Under the pieces are notes generated by a model that was given only the letters and a program-made list of their open reading frames with translations, was not told the DNA's origin and did not search any database. Shown one piece after another: positions 28,129 through 36,189 of a stretch of DNA of 64,000 nt. The first letter of the stretch is position 1; each line of letters starts with the position of its first letter. Source of the DNA: Natronospirillum operosum (lineage in GTDB: Bacteria; Pseudomonadota; Gammaproteobacteria; Pseudomonadales; Natronospirillaceae); assembly GCF_004768465.1 (NCBI RefSeq), contig NZ_SRMF01000011.1, positions 1 through 64,000 on the forward strand. Direction: 5' to 3'. Position numbers and translations under genes: made by a program.

Positions 28129-29760
28129 ATGACCGCATTTCTTGAACTTGCCGGTGCCGTTGCCCTGTTGCTGTGGGGCATTCGCATGGTGCAGACCGGC
28201 TTCAGTCGACTGCTGGGCAGCAAGCTGGAGCGAGTGCTGCGGCGCGCCACCCGAACGCGGCCCCAGGCTTTTTCCGTGGGTGCCGGCAGCGCCCTGATGC
28301 TACAGTCCTCGACCGCAGTCGTGCTCATGATCGCCGGCTTCGCATCCTCCGGCATGATGACCGTCAGCGCCGCCCTGGCCACTGTACTGGGCGCCGAGCT
28401 GGGTGCCAGTATCGCCGCCCTGATCCTGAATCTGGATGTGCGCGTGCTCGCAGCACCCCTGCTGTTCCTCGGCTACATGCTGTTCATTACCAGCCAGAAT
28501 CGCGTCAACAAGCATATCGGCCGGATCGTTATCGGGCTTGGTCTGGTCCTGCTCGCGCTGACCCTGATCAGTCGCGTTACTTCCGTCCTGCATGACAGCG
28601 AACTGCTCAGCGTCGTTCTCGATACCGTGGCCGCAGACAGTTCACTGGCCCTGATTCTGATGGCCCTGCTGACCTGGCTGATACATTCGACGCTTGCCGT
28701 CATCCTGATTCTGGCCCAGTTTGTTCAGGACGGTGCCATCGATCCGGGGCTGGCCCTGGTGCTGATTCTGGGGGCCAATCTGGGTGGTGCCATGCCGGCT
28801 CTGGTGGCCGGCTGGGCGATGAAGGGTGCCGGGCGTGGCGTAGTGGTAGCCAACCTGGGCTTCCGGACCTGTGTCGTGGTGGCCGGCATGATTCTGCTCT
28901 GGGTGGCGGAAGCACCGGTATTGGACCTGCTGCCGGAGGGCGCCCAGGGGATAGTACTGTTCCACTTCGCACTCAACCTGGTTGCAGGCCTGATCCTGCT
29001 GGCCGGGCTGCCGCTCATTGTGCGCCGGGCCGAGCCGCGGATGCTGGCCGGGGAGAAGAAGCGCTTTTCCATCAATGAGCAGGGCCATCGCACCATCTAC
29101 CTGTCTGCAAATGACCGGCAGAACCCGGATCGGGCGCTGGCCAATGCACGCAATGAAGCACTGCACATCGCCGACATCGTCTACAAGATGCTGAACTACA
29201 GCCTGGAAGCCCTAAAGGACCCGGAAGTGGTCCGGCAGATTCGCCTGCTGGATGATGATATAGACAACCTCCATCGGGAGGCTCTGCTGTACATTGTCTC
29301 CATCGAGGAAGACAAGGACGAAGAACTGCAGGCCCTGCTGCGCAAGCGCAGCAACCGCATTATCGACTTCATGACCAACCTGGAACACATAGGCGACATT
29401 ATCGAGTCCAGTCTGATGCACCTGGCCAACACCAAGCTGCGCCAGAACATCGAGTTCAGCCCCGAGCAGCGCAAGACCATTGCGCGCCTGCACGAAGAAC
29501 TCGTCGATGCTTTCCGTCTCTCGCAGGCCGTGTTCACCAGTGACAGCGAGCAACTGGCCAAGGAACTGCTGGCGACCAAGCGCACCTACCGGGCGGATAT
29601 CCTGCGGCAGCGTCGCAAGCATATCGAGGGTCTCACCGGTGGCGTCGGAGACAACATGGAAGCCACGCAGGTGTTTATGGATATTCTGCGTGACCTGCAG
29701 CGGATCAGCTCGCATCTGACGGCGGTGTCCTATCAGGTGCTGGGGCAGCCGAAGGCCTAG
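28129..29760 (+). CDS. Na/Pi cotransporter family protein with PhoU-like C-terminus
   Basis: A 543-residue inner-membrane protein. The N-terminal half has about eight to nine spans of the Na/Pi-cotransporter (NptA/SLC34-like) family with the QSST signature in SALMLQSSTAVVLMIAGF; the matching second repeat is less conserved (LIHSTLAVILILAQF). The C-terminal 200 residues are helical and PhoU-like (AYRADILRQRRK region; VVRQIRLLDDDIDNLHREA). Such proteins transport phosphate or related anions with Na+, and the PhoU domain probably tunes activity. ATG at 28129 follows AAGGATC. It stands alone after the repeat region. Confidence 0.88.
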   Translation: MTAFLELAGAVALLLWGIRMVQTGFSRLLGSKLERVLRRATRTRPQAFSVGAGSALMLQSSTAVVLMIAGFASSGMMTVSAALATVLGAELGASIAALILNLDVRVLAAPLLFLGYMLFITSQNRVNKHIGRIVIGLGLVLLALTLISRVTSVLHDSELLSVVLDTVAADSSLALILMALLTWLIHSTLAVILILAQFVQDGAIDPGLALVLILGANLGGAMPALVAGWAMKGAGRGVVVANLGFRTCVVVAGMILLWVAEAPVLDLLPEGAQGIVLFHFALNLVAGLILLAGLPLIVRRAEPRMLAGEKKRFSINEQGHRTIYLSANDRQNPDRALANARNEALHIADIVYKMLNYSLEALKDPEVVRQIRLLDDDIDNLHREALLYIVSIEEDKDEELQALLRKRSNRIIDFMTNLEHIGDIIESSLMHLANTKLRQNIEFSPEQRKTIARLHEELVDAFRLSQAVFTSDSEQLAKELLATKRTYRADILRQRRKHIEGLTGGVGDNMEATQVFMDILRDLQRISSHLTAVSYQVLGQPKA

Positions 29761-29763
29761 CAA

Positions 29764-29823
29764 GTTGTGAGTCGAAGGTTGTGAGTTGAAAGTGAATTTA
29801 GTCGACTGTCATCTGTCGACTAA
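29764..29823. repeat. Short direct and inverted repeats after the Na/Pi cotransporter
   Basis: Two tandem 14-mers, GTTGTGAGTCGAAG and GTTGTGAGTTGAAA (29764-29791), are followed by a 9-bp inverted repeat, TTAGTCGAC (29798-29806) against GTCGACTAA (29815-29823). The AGTCGAC-type motif recurs after dinB and after the methyltransferase at 33.4 kb. Confidence 0.6.
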
Positions 29824-29959
29824 TACCAACTGTCTACCGTTGACCCCCGCAGGCCTGGGCCCCCGCAGAGTAAAGTCTCGGTGAGGGTCGACCTGCCCGG
29901 TGGGCAAGCGGGCACGGAAACACTATTCTTTACAGATCATGAGTAGCAATGGGAATGTC

Positions 29960-30658
29960 ATGTCTGACAAGTCACTGCGTCCCAAGTCCGACAGTACGGC
30001 CATCGACCAGTTCATCAATGAAGTGCGCACCATGCCGCAGAGCGGCGGCACGGGTCAGGGCCGCCTGATATTCGCGCTGGATGCGACCGCCAGCCGTGAG
30101 CCCACCTGGGATCAGGCCTGTGATCTGCAGAGCGAACTCTTTTCTGCCACCCGGGATCTGGGCGGGCTGGCCATCCAGCTCTGCTACTACCGGGGCTATG
30201 GTGAATTCAAGGCCACCCGCTTTGTCAGTCAGACGGATCAACTGCTGCAGTTGATGAATGGGGTCCGTTGCCTGGGCGGGCGCACCCAGATCGGCCGTGT
30301 ACTGAGCCATGCCGCCGCCGAGACTCGTGATACACCGGTGAAAGCCGCCATTTTCATTGGCGACTGCTGTGAAGAGCCGGTCGATCAGCTGTGCCACACC
30401 GCCGGCGAGTTGGGCATGCTGCGCACGCCCGTGTTCATGTTTCATGAAGGGCATGACGCGCACGCCAAAGCTGTCTTCGAGCAGATCAGCAAACTGTCCG
30501 GCGGCGCCTATGTGCCGTTTGATCGCAGCAGCCCCAGGGTGCTGAAGGAACTGCTGGCGGCGGTGGCGGTCTATGCGTCTGGCGGCAGCCGGGCGCTGGA
30601 AGATTTCTCCCGGCGCGGCAGTGCGGATGTGAAACGGCTGACGCAGCAGATTCGCTGA
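29960..30658 (+). CDS. VWA-domain protein of unknown function
   Basis: A 232-residue protein built almost entirely of a von Willebrand factor A fold. The metal site begins RLIFALDATASREPTWD (D41-x-T-x-S, where classical MIDAS has DxSxS), and a later acidic loop reads AAIFIGDCCEEPVDQL. There is no signal peptide, so it is probably cytosolic. ATG at 29960 has GGGA nearby; ATG at 29939 is an alternative. It precedes a membrane J-domain protein by 90 bases. I recall the same pairing in other proteobacteria, but no function is established. VWA proteins often work with chaperones or AAA+ partners, so a shared role is an inference. Confidence 0.78.
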   Translation: MSDKSLRPKSDSTAIDQFINEVRTMPQSGGTGQGRLIFALDATASREPTWDQACDLQSELFSATRDLGGLAIQLCYYRGYGEFKATRFVSQTDQLLQLMNGVRCLGGRTQIGRVLSHAAAETRDTPVKAAIFIGDCCEEPVDQLCHTAGELGMLRTPVFMFHEGHDAHAKAVFEQISKLSGGAYVPFDRSSPRVLKELLAAVAVYASGGSRALEDFSRRGSADVKRLTQQIR

Positions 30659-30748
30659 GTGACGGAACCGCCTGACTGCACTGACGCCGGCGCTACATCG
30701 GGTTACACTCTCCCTGTCCATATTGTCTGATTGCACGGAGAAAACCGT

Positions 30749-31522
30749 TTGCCGCTCATCCTGTTTGCTCTCCTGATGGCCTTTGCCGGCTGGGTCTATA
30801 TGCGTGCCCAGCCACCGGGTCAGCGCCGGCAGGCGCTGATCAAGGTACTGGTGGCCTGCGCCCTGGTCGGAGTGATCTTTCTGGCTCTGACTGGCCGTCT
30901 GCATCTGGTGTTCGGTCTGCTGGCCGCCATGGTGCCTTTCCTGCGGCGTCTGCTGCCGGCGTTTCTGCTCGGGCGCATTTTCCGCGGTGGTATCCCGGGT
31001 GGCATGGGTGGCGGTATTCCCGGCATGGGCGGGGGGCGCAGTCAGCCCAAGCCGGGCAATCAGTCCAAGGTCACTACCGATGTGCTGGAGATGGCACTGG
31101 ACCATGACAGCGGCGAGATGCAGGGGCGAGTGCTGCAGGGCCCCATGGAGGGTCGCGAACTGGTGAGCCTGGGTGAGTCCGACTTTATTGAACTGCTGCA
31201 GTTCTGCCGCCAGCGGGATGCCGACTCGGCCCGCCTGCTGGAAACCTACCTCGACAAGCGTTTTGGCGACAGCTGGCGTGCCGACGACCCGCAACAGGGT
31301 GCGGGGGCGGGCCAGCAGGAAGAACAATCGGGTTCTGCCTCGGGCGGTGGCCCGATGAACCGCCGCGAGGCGCTCGACATCCTCGGCCTGGAAGAAGACG
31401 CTACGCGCGACGACATTGTCATGGCGCACCGACGGCTGATGCAGAAGTTGCACCCGGATCGCGGGGGCAGTGACTGGTTGGCGGCGCGGATCAACGAGGC
31501 CAAGAAGATTCTGCTCGACTGA
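30749..31522 (+). CDS. Membrane-anchored J-domain co-chaperone
   Basis: A 257-residue protein starting at TTG (30749), which lies 8 bases after GGAG; an in-frame TTG at 30731 has no such site. It has two hydrophobic segments (about residues 2-19 and 30-65) followed by a glycine-rich linker ([17 protein letters not shown]), a middle region ([20 protein letters not shown]) and a C-terminal J domain (about 206-257) with the HPD motif in [11 protein letters not shown]. The layout recalls Pam18/Tim14-type J proteins: it should recruit and stimulate a DnaK-type Hsp70 at the inner membrane. The neighbouring VWA gene may encode a client or partner. dinB starts 12 bases later. Confidence 0.82.
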   Translation: MPLILFALLMAFAGWVYMRAQPPGQRRQALIKVLVACALVGVIFLALTGRLHLVFGLLAAMVPFLRRLLPAFLLGRIFRGGIPGGMGGGIPGMGGGRSQPKPGNQSKVTTDVLEMALDHDSGEMQGRVLQGPMEGRELVSLGESDFIELLQFCRQRDADSARLLETYLDKRFGDSWRADDPQQGAGAGQQEEQSGSASGGGPMNRREALDILGLEEDATRDDIVMAHRRLMQKLHPDRGGSDWLAARINEAKKILLD

Positions 31523-31534
31523 GCGGGGCCTGTC

Positions 31535-32587
31535 ATGCGCAAGATACTGCACAGTGATGCCGACTGCTTCTACGCCGCCGTGGAGATGCGCGATTTCCCG
31601 CAGTACCGGGGCATCCCGCTGGCCGTGGGCGGTTCGGCTGACGGCCGCGGTGTGATCGCCACCTGCAACTATGAAGCCCGGGCCTATGGTGTTCACTCTG
31701 CCATGTCCAGTGCGCGCGCACTGCGTCTGTGTCCGCATCTGACGCTGGTGCGCGGTCGCATGGACGTCTACAAGACGGTGTCCCGGCAGATCTTTGATAT
31801 CTATCGCCGTTATACCGACCTGATCGAGCCGCTGTCGCTGGATGAAGCCTTTATGGATGTCAGTCACAGCACAGCCTGCCAGGGCAGCGCCACCCGCATG
31901 GCGGAAGCCATTCGGGCTCAGGTACTGGCCGAGGTCGGCCTGACCGTTTCCATTGGCGTGGCGTCCAACAAGTTTCTCGCCAAGATAGCCAGTGACTGGA
32001 ACAAGCCCGACGGGCTGAAGGTGATCCTGCCGCAGGAGGTGGAAGCCTTTGTACATGACCTGCCGGTCAGCAAGCTGCACGGGGTGGGCAAGCGAACGGC
32101 GGAGAAACTCCATGCTCAGGGGCTGTTCACCTGCGGTGATATCCGCAAGCTCAGCCTGCAGACCATGTTGGAACGCTTTGGCAGCTTTGGTCAGCGTTTG
32201 CATGAACTGGCTCACGGGCGCGATGAGCGACCGGTCAAGGTCAGCCGGGAGCGCAAGTCGATCAGCACCGAGCATACCTACCGGGAAGATCTGCCTGACC
32301 TGGCCGCCTGTCAGGACCGGTTGCCGGAACTGATCGAGGACCTCACGGCACGCTATGCCCGGCTGCAGGGCTACCGTATCCAGGGCGCTCTGGTGAAGGT
32401 GAAGTTTGCCGATTTCACCCAGACCACGGTGGAGCACAGCCACCCGAAGCCGGATGATGCCCTGTTCGAGCAATTGCTGCAGGAAGGCTGGGCCCGCCGC
32501 GCCATGCCGGTGCGCCTGCTCGGCGTGGGGTATCGGCTGCAACAGCCGGGGGAAGGCGCACCGACGCAGTTGAAGCTGTTCGAATAG
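31535..32587 (+). CDS. dinB: DNA polymerase IV (Y-family translesion polymerase)
   Basis: A 350-residue polymerase, the usual length for DinB. The catalytic carboxylates are in ILHSDADCFYAAVE (N-terminus) and PLSLDEAFMDV. The steric and finger region is GVIATCNYEARAYGVHSAMS, with a helix-hairpin-helix at LHGVGKRTAEKLHAQG. The C-terminus ends QLKLFE, a good beta-clamp binding motif. It copies past lesions with low fidelity. No LexA box is visible just upstream; the gene follows the J-protein gene by 12 bases and is probably read from the same transcript, so SOS control is uncertain here. Confidence 0.95.
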   Translation: MRKILHSDADCFYAAVEMRDFPQYRGIPLAVGGSADGRGVIATCNYEARAYGVHSAMSSARALRLCPHLTLVRGRMDVYKTVSRQIFDIYRRYTDLIEPLSLDEAFMDVSHSTACQGSATRMAEAIRAQVLAEVGLTVSIGVASNKFLAKIASDWNKPDGLKVILPQEVEAFVHDLPVSKLHGVGKRTAEKLHAQGLFTCGDIRKLSLQTMLERFGSFGQRLHELAHGRDERPVKVSRERKSISTEHTYREDLPDLAACQDRLPELIEDLTARYARLQGYRIQGALVKVKFADFTQTTVEHSHPKPDDALFEQLLQEGWARRAMPVRLLGVGYRLQQPGEGAPTQLKLFE

Positions 32588-32596
32588 ATTTTAGTC

Positions 32597-32645
32597 GACG
32601 GTCGACTGTCGACTGTGGACTGTCGACTGTGGACTGTGGACTGTG
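32597..32645. repeat. 7-bp tandem repeat GACTGT(C/G)
   Basis: Six exact units of GACTGTS (C,G,C,G,G,G variants) at 32604-32645 follow one imperfect unit, GACGGTC at 32597. The array lies between dinB and the methyltransferase, directly before the latter's start region. It is too short and has no spacers, so it is not CRISPR. Confidence 0.85.
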
Positions 32646-32670
32646 GACCGATATGCTACCCTTTGGCCAA

Positions 32671-33387
32671 ATGCCAAACTCGGTCAGCGCAGTGACCCAT
32701 TCCGCCGCCACGCTTCATTCTCCGGCCCCCGACGCCTGCACGCTCTGCGGTTCGCAGCGGCTGTCGCTGTATCATCAGGACAGCCGGCGCATCTACTGGG
32801 TGTGTGAGACATGCAGCCTGGTACAGGTGCCGAAGCCATTCTGGCTGTCTGCAGCGGCAGAAAAAAAAGAATATGACCAGCATGACAATCGCCCTGATGA
32901 CCCGGGTTACCGGCGCTTCCTGTCACGTACACTGAACCCGGTCCGTGAACGGGTTGCGCCGCCGGCCAGCGGTCTTGATTTTGGCTGTGGTCCCGGCCCG
33001 GCCCTGGCCCGTATGTTCGAGGAAGCGGGCTATGACATGGCCCTGTACGACCTGTTTTATTATCCGGACGAGTCGGTGCTGACTCGGGAGTATGACTTTA
33101 TTACCGCCACCGAGGTGCTGGAACATCTGCATGACCCTGCTGCCTGGCTGCAGCGCCTGTGGCAATGCCTGAAACCCGGTGGGGTGCTGGCCGTGCAGAC
33201 CAAGCGAGTGGTCAGTCAGGCACACTTTGCAGGCTGGCACTATACCCGGGACCCGACCCACGTCATCTTTTTCAGCATCGCGACGTTGCAGTGGCTCTCC
33301 CGGCGCTGGCAGGCCCCGGTTCGCCTGACCCACCCTGATGTGGCGCTGTTCGAAAAACCGCACAAGCAGCAGATGGGTGACAAATGA
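32671..33387 (+). CDS. Class I methyltransferase with an N-terminal zinc ribbon
   Basis: About 238 residues. Two cysteine pairs near the start (CTLCGSQRLSLYH; YWVCETCSLVQV) form a likely zinc ribbon, followed by a SAM-binding domain (GLDFGCGPGPALARMFEEAG), FITATEVLEHLHDPAAWL and CLKPGGVLAVQT. This build is common in methyltransferases of unknown substrate in marine gammaproteobacteria. The start is uncertain: ATG 32671, ATG 32653 and GTG 32629 (inside the tandem repeat) are all in frame and none has a ribosome-binding site. TATGCT at 32653-32658 could be a -10 box, giving a nearly leaderless message. Confidence 0.78.
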   Translation: MPNSVSAVTHSAATLHSPAPDACTLCGSQRLSLYHQDSRRIYWVCETCSLVQVPKPFWLSAAAEKKEYDQHDNRPDDPGYRRFLSRTLNPVRERVAPPASGLDFGCGPGPALARMFEEAGYDMALYDLFYYPDESVLTREYDFITATEVLEHLHDPAAWLQRLWQCLKPGGVLAVQTKRVVSQAHFAGWHYTRDPTHVIFFSIATLQWLSRRWQAPVRLTHPDVALFEKPHKQQMGDK

Positions 33388-33492
33388 CAGTGTACTGAGT
33401 GCCCGGTTGCCTGCTTTAATTCTGTCGGCCGTCTACTGTCGACTTGCACCGCCTCCGATGCCCAAATTCATGGAGACTCACAGGAATTTCCT

Positions 33493-34845
33493 ATGCCCTA
33501 TGTTGAAGACACCCTGAATCGCCTGAAGAAAAGCAGCCCGGCCGAGAGCGAATTCTTTCAGGCGGTTGAGGAGGTACTGGATACCTTGCGACCCTTGCTG
33601 AACGACAACCCGCAGTACCAGCGTGAAGGTATCATTCAGCGCATTGTGGAACCGGAACGGCAGATCATGTTCCGCGTCAGCTGGGTGGACGATGACGGAC
33701 AGGTTCAGGTCAACAAGGGCTATCGGGTGCAGTTCAACTCGGCCCTTGGACCCTACAAGGGCGGCCTGCGTTTTCATCCGTCAGTCAATGCCAGCATCAT
33801 CAAGTTTCTGGGCTTTGAGCAGATTTTCAAGAATGCGCTGACCGGGCTGGCCCTGGGCGGTGGCAAGGGCGGCTCCGATTTCGATCCGCGCGGGCGCAGT
33901 GATCTGGAAATCATGCGTTTCTGCCAGTCCTTCATGAATGAGCTGTGGCGTCATGTCGGTGCCACCACGGATGTACCGGCCGGGGATATCGGTGTCGGGG
34001 CGCGCGAGATCGGCTATATGTTCGGCCAGTACAAGCGACTGACGACACGGTTTGACGGCGTGCTGACCGGCAAGGGTCTGCTGTGGGGTGGGTCCGAGGG
34101 CAGGGTGGCGGCCACCGGCTATGGCTGCGTCTATTTTGCCGAGAACATGCTGCAGGCCCGGAATGACACGCTGAAAGGCAAACGTTGTCTGGTCTCCGGG
34201 GCCGGCAATGTGGCCATTCATACGGTGGAAAAGCTGTATGATCTGGGCGCCGTGCCAGTCACCGTCACCGATTCACGTGGCACGCTGTATCACCAGGATG
34301 GCATTGACCTGAAGCTGCTCAAAGAGCTGAAGATAGAGCGTCGGGTCAGCCTCAAGTGTTATCTGGATGATCATCCGGATGCGGACTATACCCCGGCCGA
34401 TGAATATCCGGATGACGGTCATGCCGTCTGGCGGTACAAGGCTGAGGCAGCCTTCCCCTGTGCCACCCAGAATGAACTGACCCGGGCCGATGCCGAAGTG
34501 TTGCTGGGCAATGGCTGTGTCTGCCTGGCCGAGGGCGCCAACATGCCCTGCGAGGCGGAGGCAGTGGCGCTGCTGCAGGATTCGAAAGCAGCCTATGGGC
34601 CGGGCAAGGCGGCCAATGCGGGTGGCGTCGCAGTCAGTCAGCTCGAAATGGCGCAGAATGCCAGCATGCAGGCCTGGCCGCTCGACAAGGTCGATCGGCG
34701 TCTGCAGGGCATCATGCGGGATATTCATGATCGGGCCAGCGCGGCGGCTGAGCATTTTGGTTCGCCGGGTGATCTGGTGGTCGGGGCCAATATTGCCGGT
34801 TTCCGACGCGTGGCAGATGCCATGATCGAGCAGGGAGTGCTATGA
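33493..34845 (+). CDS. gdhA: NADP-specific glutamate dehydrogenase
   Basis: A 450-residue hexameric-type dehydrogenase that aminates 2-oxoglutarate with ammonium and NADPH. Substrate-binding K89 is in GPYKGGLRFHPSVN, and the catalytic lysine K125 in LGGGKGGSDFDP. The nucleotide site is CLVSGAGNVAIHTVEKL, and EGANMPCEAEA and ANAGGVAVSQLEM follow. The length matches E. coli GdhA (447). It works alongside gltBD at 21-27 kb: GDH when ammonium is plentiful, GOGAT when it is scarce. The next gene starts 2 bases after its stop. Confidence 0.96.
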   Translation: MPYVEDTLNRLKKSSPAESEFFQAVEEVLDTLRPLLNDNPQYQREGIIQRIVEPERQIMFRVSWVDDDGQVQVNKGYRVQFNSALGPYKGGLRFHPSVNASIIKFLGFEQIFKNALTGLALGGGKGGSDFDPRGRSDLEIMRFCQSFMNELWRHVGATTDVPAGDIGVGAREIGYMFGQYKRLTTRFDGVLTGKGLLWGGSEGRVAATGYGCVYFAENMLQARNDTLKGKRCLVSGAGNVAIHTVEKLYDLGAVPVTVTDSRGTLYHQDGIDLKLLKELKIERRVSLKCYLDDHPDADYTPADEYPDDGHAVWRYKAEAAFPCATQNELTRADAEVLLGNGCVCLAEGANMPCEAEAVALLQDSKAAYGPGKAANAGGVAVSQLEMAQNASMQAWPLDKVDRRLQGIMRDIHDRASAAAEHFGSPGDLVVGANIAGFRRVADAMIEQGVL

Positions 34846-34846
34846 G

Positions 34847-35440
34847 GTGAAAAGCTGGCTGCGGGGGCAGGGACGCTATGCTGCTCTGATTGCATGGGCC
34901 TCTGTGGCTGCACTGGCGCTCAGCCTGTTTCTGCTGTTCCGGCATCGCCTGTCGGCAGATCACCTGAGCCTGTGGTTCAATGACAACCTGCTGGTGGCCA
35001 GTCTTGTCTACACGCTGATTCTGTCACTGCGTGGTCTGTTCCTGATTCCCAGCACACCCTTGCTGTTCATGGGTATTGCTGTCTTTCCCCCGGTCTGGGT
35101 CTGGTCCCTCAACATGATCGGCATTCTGACCTCATCGGCCATTGTCTATGTCATGGTGCGTGGTTTCGGTTTCGACTATCTGGTGCGGGAACGCTACGCA
35201 GCGCGGGCACGCCAGCTCAGCCGGTTGATGGAAAAGCATGGGGAGCCGGTGATCATAGGCTGGAGCTTTTTCCCGGCGGTACCGACCGATGTCATTATCT
35301 ACTGTGCCGCCACGCTGCGCCTGTCACTGGTGCGCTGTCTGGTGGCGGTGGGTATCGGAGAGGGCATACTGATTACCTTCTATGTCGCCGGCGGGAATCA
35401 GTTGATGGCTATGCTGGGGATGGGGGGTGTCGCTCAATAA
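34847..35440 (+). CDS. VTT/DedA-like inner-membrane protein
   Basis: A 197-residue membrane protein starting with GTG at 34847, immediately after the gdhA stop (TGAGGTG), so it is coupled to gdhA. It has about five hydrophobic spans. The central region RGLFLIPSTPLLFMGIAVFPPVWVW and the late GWSFFPAVPTDVIIYCAATL fit the VTT (SNARE-associated/DedA/TVP38) fold with its re-entrant loops. Relatives move lipids such as undecaprenyl phosphate or affect membrane energetics; which applies here is unknown. Its 3' end overlaps the convergent TetR gene by 32 bases. Confidence 0.8.
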   Translation: MKSWLRGQGRYAALIAWASVAALALSLFLLFRHRLSADHLSLWFNDNLLVASLVYTLILSLRGLFLIPSTPLLFMGIAVFPPVWVWSLNMIGILTSSAIVYVMVRGFGFDYLVRERYAARARQLSRLMEKHGEPVIIGWSFFPAVPTDVIIYCAATLRLSLVRCLVAVGIGEGILITFYVAGGNQLMAMLGMGGVAQ

Positions 35441-36107
35441 GCGGGATGCCTGTGCGCAGCCCGGCCAGGGTCAGATCCACCAGATGATCCAGCATGCGGT
35501 AGCAGCCATCACAGTCGCGTGCATTGAGGTCTTCCGGCCAGTTGTGGCAGTAGATGATGGCTTCGACCGTGGATGATTTCAGCAGTGTAGTGATGCCATG
35601 CACCATGGACCAGGCGCTGAGGCTGGCGATGGCCGCCTGATAGTCATCCGGCTGCTGTCCCTGCTGCTGCAGAAAACCCACGATTTCCTCGCGCAGCAGT
35701 TCTTCGCCGCGACCGCCGGCGACCATGAATTCTTCAGTCAGCCGCTCCAGATCGGGCACCCAGTTGAAGACCAGATTGAACAGAGCCGGGTGGACCGAGG
35801 AAAAGGCCAGATAGGCATGGGCCATGGCACGAATGCGCTGTTCGGGCTGGTCAGCGGGAATATCCTTCAGGGCATCGGCGAGAAAGCTGTCGAATTGGCT
35901 GAGGGCGGCTGATTTGAGGTCCACCAGCAGGGCGGTCTTGTCGGCAAAGTGATTATAGGCTGCCGTCGGCGTGACCCCGACGCTGCGGGCCAGACCCCGC
36001 AGGCTCAGGCTCTCCAGGCTGTCTTCCTGAAGCTGTTTCATGGCGGCCTTGATCAGGGCCGTTTTCAGGTTGCCGTGGTGGTACCCGCGTTTGCAGCTAA
36101 AGACCAT
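35409..36107 (-). CDS. TetR/AcrR-family regulator
   Basis: A 232-residue regulator whose N-terminal helix-turn-helix is SLRGLARSVGVTPTAAYNHFADKTALL (about residues 38-64), followed by a TetR ligand domain with a WVPDLERL...WSMVHGITTLL core. The frame is open to 36185, but ATG at 36107 with GGAGAG upstream matches the family start (KRGYHHGNLKTALIKAA). It lies downstream of the barrel/LolA-like/RND operon on the same strand with an 82-base gap and is its best candidate regulator. The palindrome at 36128-36142 may be an autoregulatory site. Confidence 0.85.
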   Translation of the reverse strand: MVFSCKRGYHHGNLKTALIKAAMKQLQEDSLESLSLRGLARSVGVTPTAAYNHFADKTALLVDLKSAALSQFDSFLADALKDIPADQPEQRIRAMAHAYLAFSSVHPALFNLVFNWVPDLERLTEEFMVAGGRGEELLREEIVGFLQQQGQQPDDYQAAIASLSAWSMVHGITTLLKSSTVEAIIYCHNWPEDLNARDCDGCYRMLDHLVDLTLAGLRTGIPLIERHPPSPA

Positions 36108-36127
36108 CCAGACGCTCTCCGCACCGT

Positions 36128-36142
36128 TCTCTGTATCAGAGA
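36128..36142 (-). promoter_or_regulatory. Palindrome upstream of the TetR gene
   Basis: TCTCTG-TAT-CAGAGA has perfect 6-bp arms about 20 bases before the TetR start codon, a usual place for autoregulation. The assignment is inferred from position and symmetry only. Confidence 0.45.
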
Positions 36143-36160
36143 GCAGTTTAACAGAATAGC

Positions 36161-36182
36161 GGCGCAACTTCCCTGTTGCGCC
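36161..36182 (-). terminator. Possible terminator hairpin after the barrel gene
   Basis: GGCGCAAC-TTCCCT-GTTGCGCC forms an 8-bp stem starting 8 bases past the stop of the barrel gene on the minus strand. The following bases (GCTATTCT) are only weakly T-rich. Confidence 0.5.
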
Positions 36183-36189
36183 CACCCTC

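Noticed and set aside
27810-28145. A 111-codon plus-strand frame in the repeat region
   Set aside because: It runs through REP-like repeats, has no ribosome-binding site and no resemblance to a protein family.
32597-32645. CRISPR array
   Set aside because: The 7-base units are directly adjacent without spacers and no cas gene is in the window.
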